From the NCBI GenBank assembly GCA_031550405.1, contig JAVBOP010000003.1, positions 1 through 19,006 of the forward strand: a stretch of 19,006 bases of DNA, written 5' to 3'. Of this stretch, positions 7,692 through 15,689 are shown one piece after another. Both the position numbers and the translations under genes were made by a program. Position 1 is the first letter of the stretch. The number at the start of each line of letters is the position of its first letter. The notes under the pieces were generated by a model. The model had not been told where the DNA came from. It did no database searches and saw only the letters and a program-made list of their open reading frames with translations. The DNA is from JAVBOP01 sp031550405. GTDB lineage: Bacteria > Bacteroidota > Ignavibacteria > Kapaibacteriales > UBA2268.

Positions 7692-8239
7692 TACTTGATG
7701 ATATTGGAAATTTCTTTAAATTCAGGCGCTTTCGATGTAACCAGCAGCTCGAATAATACCGATTCGTGTGTTGTAATATCGGCTCCATAATCCCGCATGC
7801 GTTCCAAAGCAAACCTTTTGTCATAGTGCTTTCGTGAGGCGATACAATCGGCAATAACTATTGGATGATAGTCCGCATGAATCAAATCCAGAACAGTTTG
7901 CTGAACACAGACATGCGATTCAATACCAACAACTATTATTTTGTTACGATTCAATTTGGATATAAAATCATAGAAATTATCATTCTGCATACAGCTAAAT
8001 TCAAATTTTTCAACAGGTTCTGGCTCTCTTCCGTTTAATAAAAGATTAATTTGTGGAATTATATCGCCCAAACCTTTGCGATATTGCACTGTTGAAATCA
8101 CAGGAATATTCAGTTCTTGACAGCCTTTAACCAGCCGCATGCAGTTGTCAATCAATTCTTCGACATCCGTCATTGCAGGCAATATTTTTTCCTGCATGTC
8201 AATTATTAGCAGCGCCGCATTTTCTTTATTAATTTTCAT
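7691..8239 (-). CDS. isochorismatase-fold cysteine hydrolase
   Basis: 182-residue cytosolic hydrolase of the isochorismatase/nicotinamidase fold. The catalytic triad is visible: D14 in LLIIDMQ, K78 in PVEKFEF, and C111 in GIESHVCVQQT, with the usual non-proline cis-peptide region before the cysteine. The substrate is unknown; close relatives annotated this way act on small amides or on vinyl ethers. I chose the ATG at 8239 because the family begins about ten residues before the LIIDMQ strand. An upstream in-frame ATG at 8308 would add 23 residues, and this extension would run through the promoter-like sequence at 8284-8314. The stop overlaps the lipoprotein start by one base, making this the first gene of the minus-strand run toward smpB. 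Confidence 0.85.
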   Translation of the reverse strand: MKINKENAALLIIDMQEKILPAMTDVEELIDNCMRLVKGCQELNIPVISTVQYRKGLGDIIPQINLLLNGREPEPVEKFEFSCMQNDNFYDFISKLNRNKIIVVGIESHVCVQQTVLDLIHADYHPIVIADCIASRKHYDKRFALERMRDYGADITTHESVLFELLVTSKAPEFKEISNIIK

Positions 8240-8283
8240 AAGCATTCTGTTATAATCGTTAAGAGAAGTGAAAAAATAACTAA

Positions 8284-8314
8284 GCAAAATAACAATATCC
8301 TGACTCATTACAAA
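8284..8314 (-). promoter_or_regulatory. candidate promoter of the hydrolase-lipoprotein-regulator operon
   Basis: On the minus strand TTTG (8314-8311) is followed after 19 bases by TATTTTGC (8291-8284), near but not equal to TAnnTTTG. It would place the transcript start about 38 bases before the ATG at 8239. The spacing fits the Bacteroidota layout; the -7 box is imperfect. Confidence 0.3.
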
Positions 8315-8405
8315 ACAAATGGCATAAAATAAATAAACAATCTTATTCTGTTTGCTGCGTCCTATTTATTCGTAAAAATTTTATGTTTAACATATATATG
8401 TGTTT

Positions 8406-8834
8406 ATGAAAGCTCAAGCATTTATTACCAACCGATTAGTCAAAAGCGAAGACCTGAATCATCATGGAACATTATTTGCCGGCAGATGCGCCGAATGGTT
8501 TGTTGAAAATGGATTTATCGCAACTGCAAGTCTGGTTGATGCAAAAAATATCGTTTGCAAAAAAATACATGGATTTGTTCTGAATTCCCCAATTCGGGCA
8601 GGCCAAACTGTTTGTTTTGAGAGTAAAATTGTGCATACTGGCAAAACAAGCCTTGTTACATTAGTCAAGATGAAAAATATGACTACAAATGAAGAAGTAA
8701 TTAAAGATGGATTTATTACATTTGTCCATCTTGACGGCAATTCGCAGGCAACGCCCCACGGCATAACACTTGAATTAACAACAGAAGAAGATTTGAGATT
8801 GGATAAACTTGCCAACGAACTAAAGTTCAAATAA
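8406..8834 (+). CDS. hotdog-fold acyl-CoA thioesterase
   Basis: 142-residue acyl-CoA hydrolase of the YciA/BFIT-like hotdog family, cleaving acyl-CoA to fatty acid and CoA in the cytosol. The diagnostic N-HHGTLFAG segment is at 18-26, followed by the AEWFVENGFIA helix (29-39), where the family usually has W-M-D; here W31 and E34. A second strand segment, IRAGQTVCFESKIVHTGKTS, runs 63-82. I start at ATG 8406 because it gives the usual N-terminus; an in-frame GTG at 8400 would add two residues. A weak -7-like TATGTTTA is at 8382-8389. The gene is divergent from the isochorismatase-type operon and stands alone. It is a plausible partner of the acyl-CoA genes at 10965-12157, but they are not in one operon. 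Confidence 0.85.
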   Translation: MKAQAFITNRLVKSEDLNHHGTLFAGRCAEWFVENGFIATASLVDAKNIVCKKIHGFVLNSPIRAGQTVCFESKIVHTGKTSLVTLVKMKNMTTNEEVIKDGFITFVHLDGNSQATPHGITLELTTEEDLRLDKLANELKFK

Positions 8835-8918
8835 GCTCCTGACTTCAACAAAATTAACAGTTATCTGCAAGTGCAAGTTTGGCTATAATTACAATCCAAA
8901 TATTTTTATCTATATCTT

Positions 8919-8979
8919 GGGGCGATAATGTGATATGTTTGTACCTGACGTTTTCAATTTATTGAACATTATCTCCCCA
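8919..8979. repeat. long imperfect inverted repeat between thioesterase and rpsD
   Basis: The 320-base gap before rpsD holds no gene I can support. It contains a 13-base arm GGGGCGATAATGT (8919-8931) and its near-perfect complement ACATTATCTCCCC (8966-8978), with one mismatch and one extra outer T-A pair (8918/8979), around a 34-base loop. There is no T run after it, so it is not an intrinsic terminator. It could be a regulatory hairpin, a dyad operator or the remains of a miniature element. Confidence 0.6.
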
Positions 8980-9017
8980 CCACTTGTAGTTGTTGTAATT
9001 TCCAGCCTAAACCGCTA

Positions 9018-9038
9018 ATTATGAATATTTTTTAATAA
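9018..9038. repeat. 21-base AT-rich motif, copy 2
   Basis: Exact copy of the sequence at 5779-5799, here about 30 bases upstream of the rpsD -33 box. Relative to gene direction the two copies are in opposite orientation (clpX reads the complement). Confidence 0.5.
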
Positions 9039-9067
9039 TTCTTTATGTTCGCCGCCAAAAAAAAAGT

Positions 9068-9098
9068 TTTGTTATCTTGGTAAAAAATGTTAATTTTG
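9068..9098 (+). promoter_or_regulatory. Bacteroidota-type promoter of rpsD
   Basis: TTTG (9068-9071), exactly 19 bases, then TAATTTTG (9091-9098): a full match to the TTTG-N19-TAnnTTTG consensus of the Bacteroidota housekeeping sigma factor. The transcript should start near 9104, giving a leader of about 50 bases. This is the clearest promoter in the window and the main sequence evidence for the taxonomic assignment. Confidence 0.7.
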
Positions 9099-9154
9099 AA
9101 GTTCTTGTATTGAATAGAAGTTATAAAATTATATAAAAATAAATTAGAGATTGT

Positions 9155-9760
9155 ATGAATTATACAGGACCAAAAGTAAGATTATCAAGGAAACTGGAGA
9201 TTAGGCTAACACCAAAATCGAACAAGGTTCTTGATAAAAAACCTTATCCACCAGGACAACATGGTAATAAGAGAGGCAGACGCTCAAAACAGTCAGATTA
9301 TGGAAAGCAATTGCTTGAAAAACAAAGAATACGCTACCAATATCATATTTCAGAGCGGCAAATGGGCAACTATTATGTGAAAGCAACAAAAATGACAGGC
9401 AATACTGCTGAATTGCTTGTACAATTGCTCGAAACACGCTTGGACGCTCTTGTTTATCGTGCAGGACTTGCACGCACAATTTATGCGGCACGGCAATATG
9501 TTCAGCACGGTCACATATTGGTCAACGGCAAAAAAGTTGATATCCCGTCATATCAAATGAAAGTAAATGACGTGTTGAGCATAAAAGAAAAAAGCAGAAA
9601 TTTGGAATGTTTTCAGGAAACGATAAGAAATGCAGCACCTCCAGCTTATCTTGAGACGTCGAAAGTAAGTTTCTCTTCAAAACTGGCTTATATTCCTACT
9701 CGCGACGAAGTGCCTATGCTGTGCGAAGTATCGCTTGTTGTTGAGTATTATTCAAGATAA
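9155..9760 (+). CDS. rpsD: 30S ribosomal protein S4
   Basis: 201-residue primary 16S rRNA-binding protein that nucleates assembly of the 30S body. YPPGQHG is at 31-37, SDYGKQLLEKQR at 47-58, the S4 RNA-binding domain at about 93-155 (LETRLDALVYRAGLA at 92-106, HGHILVNGKKVDIPSY at 118-133), and a C-terminus ending VEYYSR. It is a zinc-free (C-minus) S4: the N-terminal cysteine cluster is absent, and only C152 and C190 are present. It is monocistronic, with its own promoter and terminator, and not beside rpsK or rpoA as in the usual alpha operon. From memory its sequence differs in style from alpha-operon S4 of Bacteroides, so it may be a second copy. The start is set by the family N-terminus; there is only a weak AGAGA upstream. 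Confidence 0.96.
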   Translation: MNYTGPKVRLSRKLEIRLTPKSNKVLDKKPYPPGQHGNKRGRRSKQSDYGKQLLEKQRIRYQYHISERQMGNYYVKATKMTGNTAELLVQLLETRLDALVYRAGLARTIYAARQYVQHGHILVNGKKVDIPSYQMKVNDVLSIKEKSRNLECFQETIRNAAPPAYLETSKVSFSSKLAYIPTRDEVPMLCEVSLVVEYYSR

Positions 9761-9809
9761 TACTCATATTTTCTTTTCATTTTTTCCTTGTAGAAAGCTG
9801 TTTAATTTA

Positions 9810-9838
9810 AAACCTGAAAGTTATTTCAGGTTTTTTTT
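9810..9838 (+). terminator. intrinsic terminator of rpsD
   Basis: Perfect 10-bp stem, AAACCTGAAA (9810-9819) with TTTCAGGTTT (9824-9833), a GTTA loop and a run of eight T (9831-9838). It lies about 50 bases after the rpsD stop and isolates rpsD from the kinase gene downstream. Confidence 0.85.
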
Positions 9839-9864
9839 ATACTCAATTGTTCTTGCTTTTTCAC

Positions 9865-9872
9865 TATATTTG
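9865..9872 (+). promoter_or_regulatory. -7 element upstream of PfkB kinase
   Basis: TATATTTG is a full match to TAnnTTTG, 42 bases before the ATG and just after the rpsD terminator. The -33 region is weak; the nearest TTG triplets are at 9847 and 9853, closer than usual. Confidence 0.4.
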
Positions 9873-9914
9873 TAACTTTAAAAAGTAAAGGCACAAAATT
9901 AGGATATAAAATCT

Positions 9915-10898
9915 ATGCAAAAAAATATCAAACTATGCGGCATTGGCAATGGAATTGTTGATATGCAATATAAAATATCCGAAGAGGAATTGTGCAGTAT
10001 TGCTATACCGAAAGGCGAAATGCGGCTGATAGATGAAGAGAAACAAAAGCAGCTATTTAAAAAGCTGTCGCATATTAAACCCCATATATCCAGCGGCGGT
10101 TCTGCAACCAATACTATTGATGCCTTTGCCAAGTACGGCGGTAAGGCAGCATTTCTCACGTGTGTTGGCGATGACGACAATGGGAGATTTTATTATCACC
10201 AGTTGAAAGAGCTTGGTATAGATTATAAGGACAACACAATTGCCAATACACCAACAGGCGCCTGCTTTGTGCTGATAACGCCGGATACGGAAAGGACAAT
10301 GCTGACCTCTCTTGCCGCTTCAAGCCATTTCGCCGAACAGAATATCAGCGGGGAGCTTATTGCCGCTTCGGAATGGCTTTATCTCGAAGGCTATATGTTC
10401 TCCGAAACTGACGCAGTCCAAGCGATACACAAGGCGGTTTCTATTGCACAAAAGCATAATACCAAAATTGCTTTGACCATGTCTGATGCTTTTATTATCG
10501 AGCTCTTTCGGGATAGATTGCAGCCCGTTATCGAAAAAGCCGACCTGATTTTCTGCAATAATAAGGAAGCAGCAACATTCGCCGGTACAGCAAATCATGA
10601 TGAGGCTGTTAAATATATGCTCCAATATTGCCCAAATGTTGTTACGACAAAGGGCAAAGATGGCGCAGACGTTATTTTTGGAGGCAAGCATTATAGCGTC
10701 GATGCTTTCGCAATCAATGAGGTTGATGCCACCGGAGCAGGTGATATGTTTGCGGGCGCTTTTATGTATGGCATGATATGTTTGAAAGATATTGAAATAG
10801 CAGCACGGCTTGCCTCGTATGCTTCCGCCCAAACCGTTGCCCAGCTCGGTCCAAGATACAATGGTTCCTTTGATGAATTATTAGCCAGCATTGTATAG
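9915..10898 (+). CDS. PfkB-family carbohydrate/nucleoside kinase (adenosine kinase-like)
   Basis: 327-residue ribokinase-superfamily kinase that transfers phosphate from ATP to a sugar or nucleoside hydroxyl. The substrate-side signature GGSATNT is at 61-67, the ATP-side signature DATGAGD at 271-277 with the catalytic base D277, and NNKEAATFAG (about 214-223) is the typical segment before the nucleotide site. The N-terminal IKLCGIGNGIVDMQYKI resembles the adenosine-kinase-like branch, so a nucleoside or ribosyl substrate is the best guess; fructose- or ribokinase activity is not excluded. All catalytic positions are intact. It has its own -7 element. The next gene starts about 66 bases downstream without a visible terminator, so read-through is likely. 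Confidence 0.85.
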   Translation: MQKNIKLCGIGNGIVDMQYKISEEELCSIAIPKGEMRLIDEEKQKQLFKKLSHIKPHISSGGSATNTIDAFAKYGGKAAFLTCVGDDDNGRFYYHQLKELGIDYKDNTIANTPTGACFVLITPDTERTMLTSLAASSHFAEQNISGELIAASEWLYLEGYMFSETDAVQAIHKAVSIAQKHNTKIALTMSDAFIIELFRDRLQPVIEKADLIFCNNKEAATFAGTANHDEAVKYMLQYCPNVVTTKGKDGADVIFGGKHYSVDAFAINEVDATGAGDMFAGAFMYGMICLKDIEIAARLASYASAQTVAQLGPRYNGSFDELLASIV

Positions 10899-10964
10899 GT
10901 TTTAATTTTTTTTAAATAGGATAGCTTAAACTAAATTTTTAATAATATTTTTTGAGGATGATTG

Positions 10965-11372
10965 ATGGTAAAAATAGGGGATAGTTTTAGTCATAATTTG
11001 GTGTATAAACAGGAAGATGTTAATACATTTGCCAAAATAACAGGGGATAACAATCCCATACATTGGAACGCCGAATATGCAGCCAACACGCCTTTTGGCA
11101 AACCGATTGTGCACGGCTTTTTTTCAGCTTCTGTTTTTTCAATGGTTTTCGGTACAAAATTTCCGGGCGAAGGAACTGTATATATGTACCAGGATATGAA
11201 ATTTTTGGCACCTGTTTTTGTCGAACAGCCATACACTGCTAAGTTTGAAGTATTAGAGGTAAATACGGAAAAGCATGTGGGTATTATAAAATGTACATTG
11301 GAAGATGCCCACGGCAAACTTGTCATCGAAGGTACTGCAAAGCTAAAAAACAATATACAGTTCGTTGCATAA
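10965..11372 (+). CDS. MaoC-like (R)-specific enoyl-CoA hydratase
   Basis: 135-residue hotdog-fold hydratase of the PhaJ/MaoC type, which interconverts trans-2-enoyl-CoA and (R)-3-hydroxyacyl-CoA. The catalytic dyad is in GDNNPIHWN: D28 and H33, followed by the IVHGFF helix start near 48. I choose ATG 10965: GAGG at 10954-10957 lies seven bases before it. A TTG at 10962 would add one residue; an ATG at 10958 is in another frame. It is followed 29 bp later by a FabG-type reductase whose product, an (R)-3-hydroxyacyl thioester, is this enzyme's substrate, so the pair probably works together in fatty-acid or polyhydroxyalkanoate metabolism. No phaC synthase is in the window. Confidence 0.88.
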   Translation: MVKIGDSFSHNLVYKQEDVNTFAKITGDNNPIHWNAEYAANTPFGKPIVHGFFSASVFSMVFGTKFPGEGTVYMYQDMKFLAPVFVEQPYTAKFEVLEVNTEKHVGIIKCTLEDAHGKLVIEGTAKLKNNIQFVA

Positions 11373-11401
11373 AAATTTTATAAATATTTTTTAATAAATA
11401 T

Positions 11402-12157
11402 ATGAGAAATAATATGAAAAAAATGGAAAATAAAGTAGCGGTTATAACCGGAGGAGCATCCGGCATTGGCAAAGCAACTGCGATGCGTTTCGCTGAAGAA
11501 GGTGCGAAGGTTGTAATATGGGATTTAGATGCCGAGCGCGGGAATGAATTAGTTAATTCGCTTATTTCACGTGGGCATACAGCCATGTTCGCTAAAGTTA
11601 ATACTGCTGATTATAGCGAAATCGAATCGGCGGCAGCAGCGGTTTTCGAAAAATTCAATTCTATTGACATATTGATCAATAACGCCGGCATCACACGGGA
11701 CAGTACATTGAAAAAGATGACACCCGAGCAATGGCAGCAAGTTATCGATGTAAATCTGACCGGCGTCTTTTACTGCACTAAAATCATATCGGAATATATG
11801 CTGCAAAACGGTTATGGGCGGATTATTAATGCGTCGTCTGTTGTTGGCATATATGGCAATTTCGGGCAAACGAATTATGTGGCAAGCAAGGCTGGACTGA
11901 TCGGCATGACCAAAACATGGGCGCGCGAGTTGGGGCGTAAGGGTATTACGGTTAATGCCATTGCGCCTGGTTTTATTGCCACGGAAATGGTTGCCAAAAT
12001 GCCAGAAAATGTGATACAGGGCATGAAGGAGAAAGTGCCTGTTGGGCGGCTTGGCAAGCCCGAGGAAATAGCTGCGGCGTATTTGTTTCTTGCCTCCGAC
12101 GATGCTGCATATATAAATGGCGCAGTCATAAGTGTCGATGGCGGCATGACAGTATAA
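11402..12157 (+). CDS. 3-oxoacyl-ACP/acetoacetyl-CoA reductase (FabG/PhaB-like SDR)
   Basis: Short-chain dehydrogenase of up to 251 residues that reduces 3-ketoacyl thioesters with NAD(P)H. The nucleotide motif TGGASGIG is at 16-23, NNAG at 93-96, and the active-site tetrad is N118, S146, Y159, K163 (NYVASK). The C-terminus GGMTV is typical of FabG. The true start is uncertain: in-frame ATGs at 11402, 11414 and 11423 all lack a Shine-Dalgarno sequence, and the last (MENKVAVITGG) gives the most typical N-terminus. An AT-rich repeat (AATATTTTTTAATAA, 11383-11397) lies just upstream. Since FabG and PhaB are very similar, ACP or CoA preference cannot be decided; the adjacent (R)-hydratase slightly favours a CoA-linked role. 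Confidence 0.93.
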   Translation: MRNNMKKMENKVAVITGGASGIGKATAMRFAEEGAKVVIWDLDAERGNELVNSLISRGHTAMFAKVNTADYSEIESAAAAVFEKFNSIDILINNAGITRDSTLKKMTPEQWQQVIDVNLTGVFYCTKIISEYMLQNGYGRIINASSVVGIYGNFGQTNYVASKAGLIGMTKTWARELGRKGITVNAIAPGFIATEMVAKMPENVIQGMKEKVPVGRLGKPEEIAAAYLFLASDDAAYINGAVISVDGGMTV

Positions 12158-12200
12158 GGGTAAGATTCGTCTCCGCAAATTTTACGATGAGATGGCGGCT

Positions 12201-12222
12201 GAATTTTGAAAAAATATTTTCA
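12201..12222 (+). promoter_or_regulatory. promoter-like sequence and palindrome before the helicase gene
   Basis: GAATTTTG (12201-12208) is one base from TAnnTTTG and is preceded by TTTT at 12180-12183 with a 17-base spacer. It overlaps a palindrome, TGAAAA (12207-12212) and TTTTCA (12217-12222). This would give the helicase gene its own start, about 40 bases before the ATG. Weak evidence. Confidence 0.25.
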
Positions 12223-12254
12223 TCATCCGTGAAGTAAATAAATATATAAGAAAT

Positions 12255-15200
12255 ATGCTGTTGGATTTGAATACCGCTGAGCATTATTATCAGCAAGCTA
12301 TTGAAATATTTGAAGATAAAAACATCAACAATCGCCAAAAAGCAGTAAATCTATACCAGATTTTAACTGTAATTTTGGCGATTATTGTTGAAAATGAAAA
12401 AATTATTTTTACCGAATTTGCGCGGCTGCATTATATAATCAATAAATTCAACCTTCCTGAATATCTTAAAATAAAAATATTTGCGTTTAGAAATTTAAAT
12501 ACAAATATCAGAAAAAAATACCAGTATAATCCGACAAATAAAGAGCTAAGTTATTATTTTCAAACATATTGCGAATTGATTGCGTGGGCAGGCAATCTTG
12601 AGATTCCTCAAAATATAAAATTTTTATTTATAGATGAAAAAGAATTTATTCCTGCCCAAACACTCGCCAAAGTTGAAAAAAATATTGTTCCAGAATTGCG
12701 CTGTGTTCTGTCAAGGAAAAATGATATAAATAATTTAAATATATTGACTTGCATTGATGAAGGAAACAATGAAATTGAAATAGAGCTGTTAGCGAAAAAT
12801 GCTGATATGGTCAATATGCTGTGGAAAACGGCGACAATATTGCTGACGCATGTTGAATTTGTGCAAAGTAAAGAACGTGAAAATACCAATAATATAATAG
12901 ATTTAGATAGAGAAAATGAATCGAATTATGAAAAAAAAATCATTTTATTATACAAAGCCACTTCAAAAACCAATATCGTTATTGAACCTGATTTTTTGAT
13001 TGATGTAACTGAAGTAGTTGAGTGCTTTACCTCGAAAAATGAATTTCCTTTAATTCCAATTCTGAATAAATTTTTACCGCAAAATCCGACTTCCGCTGCC
13101 TTTAAGGGTAATATTATAAATTCCTTTTTCGATGAATTAATTGGCAATCCTGATATTGATTTTAATTCTGCGATAGAAAATGCCATATCGCGTAAGCCGT
13201 TACAACTATTGGCTTATATGAATGAATTAAATAAAAATGGAATTAATTTTGAAAATTATTCTCATTTTCTAAATTTTTTTCGCGGCGAATTTTACGATTC
13301 TTTTAATAAATTACGCTCAATTGTTGCCGATCATTTTTTAAACACGGTTAATTATATCGAACCATCTTTTATTTCAACTACTTATGGTATGCAAGGTCGT
13401 TTAGATTTGATGACATTGGATGAAAATAATGTTGATATTGTAGAATTAAAATCTGGAAAAGCTCCGAATAAAAATATTGCTGTCAAAATCGGCATGACTG
13501 AAAAGCACGAATTGATTTTGCCATTGTGGATAAATCATTATATTCAAATAGCTTGCTACAATTTATTGCTTCAAAACGCTTTTCCTGACAGAACCGGCGT
13601 TTCCTCAATTTTATATTCCAATCCGAACGAGAAATTTCCTGTTCGCAGTGTGGTAGACAATTCATTTGTTCAAACGGAAATTTTGATATTGCGCAATTGG
13701 CTGATTGCATTTATGCGAGAGCTTTCTATCGGTAACTTGAATATTTTTAATGGAATAACGAAGGAGCAGCTACATTTTTTTCCACCTTTTATCCAATCGG
13801 AAGCAATAAATTTTATCGAAAAATTTGCCAATTTAAATTCTTGCGAAAAAGAGTATTTCAAAACTCAAATTGCATTTATTACGAAAGAAATTTTTTCTGA
13901 CAAAACAGGCTTGTTTTCTAATGGTCAAAATGCTGGATTTGCCGGCTTATGGCTATATTCGATAGAGGAAAAAAAGCAAAAAAGTATTATAATTTCCAAT
14001 CTGAAATTAAATCAATCTGAAAGCGATTTCACCAAAATGCACATTGCATTCGATTGCTTGGCGGAAACGAACGTTACTCAATTTCGGAAGGGAGACATTT
14101 GCATTATTTATCCTCAAAAATATGAAAACAGTGTGACTCATGAGCAAATCTTGAGAGGGAGAATACTGCATATTGATGAAAAAAAATTAATAATAAGCCT
14201 GAGGAACAAGCTGTCGCAGAATGTTTTGAATGAAAAATTTGAATGGATTCTTGAAAGCGATTACATTGAAATGATGAATAAATATTATTATTCATCTGTT
14301 GCAGAATTGATATTCTCAGGTTTGCCAAATAAAAATTATATTTTAGGAATCAGCGAACCTGAATTTATAATTAATGAAAAGGCGAATAGTTACATTGACA
14401 ATATTAGTGATATAAAAAATGAAAAAAAGAATATTTTAAAAAAAACTATTTCCGCTAAACATTATTTTTTGATTCAAGGACCGCGCGGAACTGGTAAAAC
14501 TAAATATATTTTAAGATATTTAGTGCAAACATTGTTCGATGTTTTAAATGAAAATATTTTAATAATTACATATACAAATCGTGCTGCAGATGAAATTTGT
14601 TCTGCTTTACAGCTAATTTCAACTAATTTTCAATTTATTAGATTAGGCAACCATGACTCGAGCGAATACAAACCGAATTTAATTTCAAATATTTCGATTG
14701 CCGAACTTGGTAAAAAAATAGAGCAAACCAAGATTTTTGTTTCAACTGTCAGCTCGGCTCTTACCAATCCAGAGCTATTTCAAATAAAAAAATTCGACAC
14801 GATTCTTGTTGATGAAGCCACACAAATTTTAGAAAAAGATATTGTTGGTTTATTGCTTAAGTCTCATAAATTTATAATGATTGGCGATGAAAAACAGTTG
14901 CCTGCTGTAACCTCTTTAGCGCCAATTGAATTGAACGTTGAAAATGAAATTTTAAATAAAATTGAATTAAAAAATCTAAAAGATTCGCTTTTTGAAAGAC
15001 TTTTGCGTGTTTGCAAAAAAAATAATTGGCAAGCCTTTGCGATGCTTGAAGAGCAAAGCCGAATGTCGCCTTCAATTATGCGGCTTGCGAATAAAATGTT
15101 TTATGAAGATAAATTGAAAATTAATTTAGAAGGCCAAATCTCTGAAGATTTATTAAAAAATATTCATAATTCTGACAACAATACTTTCGCTTTACAAACG

Positions 15201-15665
15201 CTAATCAGTCGAAATAATTGTATTTTTATTAATTCACAAATTGAGGCACATAATAAAGTTAATTTTAATGAAATAGATATTATAATGGAGTTAATTCGTT
15301 ATATTGAAGATAATTATGGAAACAATTTTAACGAAAAAACGCTTGGAATAATCTCACCTTGGCGAATGCAATGCAACGAAATTTGGAGACGATTATCGCC
15401 TGTGCAAAAACAGCTAATCACGGTTGATACTGTTGAGCGTTTTCAAGGTTCGGAGCGAAATATTATTATTTTTTCTACAGCTACAAATAATCATTTTCTT
15501 TTAAAACTGCTTTCCGAAATTAAAATTATAGACAATATTGCAGTTGATAGGAAATTGAATGTTGCAATCACGCGTGCAAAGCAAAAATTCATCATGCTGG
15601 GCAATTTAAATTTGCTCTCACAAAATCCAATTTATAATAAACTTATAACTCTATTAAATTATTGA
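12255..15665 (+). CDS. Dna2-like protein: PD-(D/E)XK nuclease fused to SF1 helicase
   Basis: 1136 residues. The N-terminal 350 or so residues are largely helical and match no domain I know, though EPDFLIDVTEVVECF (near 244-258) looks like a segment shared by Bacteroidota homologues. A PD-(D/E)XK nuclease core follows: GRLDLM with D384, VELKSGK with E397 and K399, and QIACYNLLL as the helix after it (QxxxY). There are no clustered cysteines, so no iron-sulfur cluster of the Dna2/Cas4/AddB kind. The C-terminal SF1B (Upf1/Dna2-type) helicase has Walker A GPRGTGKT (742-749), motif II DEAT (853-856), motif III GDEKQLPAV (877-885), motif V VDTVERFQGSE (1057-1067) and motif VI NVAITRAKQ (1102-1110). 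All catalytic residues are intact. It probably processes DNA ends or flaps, in repair or defence. It has no Shine-Dalgarno sequence, is AT-richer than its neighbours, stands alone and is followed by a decayed transposase. Confidence 0.9.
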   Translation: MLLDLNTAEHYYQQAIEIFEDKNINNRQKAVNLYQILTVILAIIVENEKIIFTEFARLHYIINKFNLPEYLKIKIFAFRNLNTNIRKKYQYNPTNKELSYYFQTYCELIAWAGNLEIPQNIKFLFIDEKEFIPAQTLAKVEKNIVPELRCVLSRKNDINNLNILTCIDEGNNEIEIELLAKNADMVNMLWKTATILLTHVEFVQSKERENTNNIIDLDRENESNYEKKIILLYKATSKTNIVIEPDFLIDVTEVVECFTSKNEFPLIPILNKFLPQNPTSAAFKGNIINSFFDELIGNPDIDFNSAIENAISRKPLQLLAYMNELNKNGINFENYSHFLNFFRGEFYDSFNKLRSIVADHFLNTVNYIEPSFISTTYGMQGRLDLMTLDENNVDIVELKSGKAPNKNIAVKIGMTEKHELILPLWINHYIQIACYNLLLQNAFPDRTGVSSILYSNPNEKFPVRSVVDNSFVQTEILILRNWLIAFMRELSIGNLNIFNGITKEQLHFFPPFIQSEAINFIEKFANLNSCEKEYFKTQIAFITKEIFSDKTGLFSNGQNAGFAGLWLYSIEEKKQKSIIISNLKLNQSESDFTKMHIAFDCLAETNVTQFRKGDICIIYPQKYENSVTHEQILRGRILHIDEKKLIISLRNKLSQNVLNEKFEWILESDYIEMMNKYYYSSVAELIFSGLPNKNYILGISEPEFIINEKANSYIDNISDIKNEKKNILKKTISAKHYFLIQGPRGTGKTKYILRYLVQTLFDVLNENILIITYTNRAADEICSALQLISTNFQFIRLGNHDSSEYKPNLISNISIAELGKKIEQTKIFVSTVSSALTNPELFQIKKFDTILVDEATQILEKDIVGLLLKSHKFIMIGDEKQLPAVTSLAPIELNVENEILNKIELKNLKDSLFERLLRVCKKNNWQAFAMLEEQSRMSPSIMRLANKMFYEDKLKINLEGQISEDLLKNIHNSDNNTFALQTLISRNNCIFINSQIEAHNKVNFNEIDIIMELIRYIEDNYGNNFNEKTLGIISPWRMQCNEIWRRLSPVQKQLITVDTVERFQGSERNIIIFSTATNNHFLLKLLSEIKIIDNIAVDRKLNVAITRAKQKFIMLGNLNLLSQNPIYNKLITLLNY

Positions 15666-15689
15666 AATTATCAGATATAAATGGTTATA

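Noticed and set aside
8240..8308. Longer hydrolase start at 8308
   Set aside because: The added 23 residues are atypical for the family and overlap the likely promoter.
12255..15665. Cas4-like or CRISPR-associated identity for the nuclease-helicase
   Set aside because: The iron-sulfur cysteines of Cas4 are missing, there is a full C-terminal helicase, and no CRISPR locus is visible.
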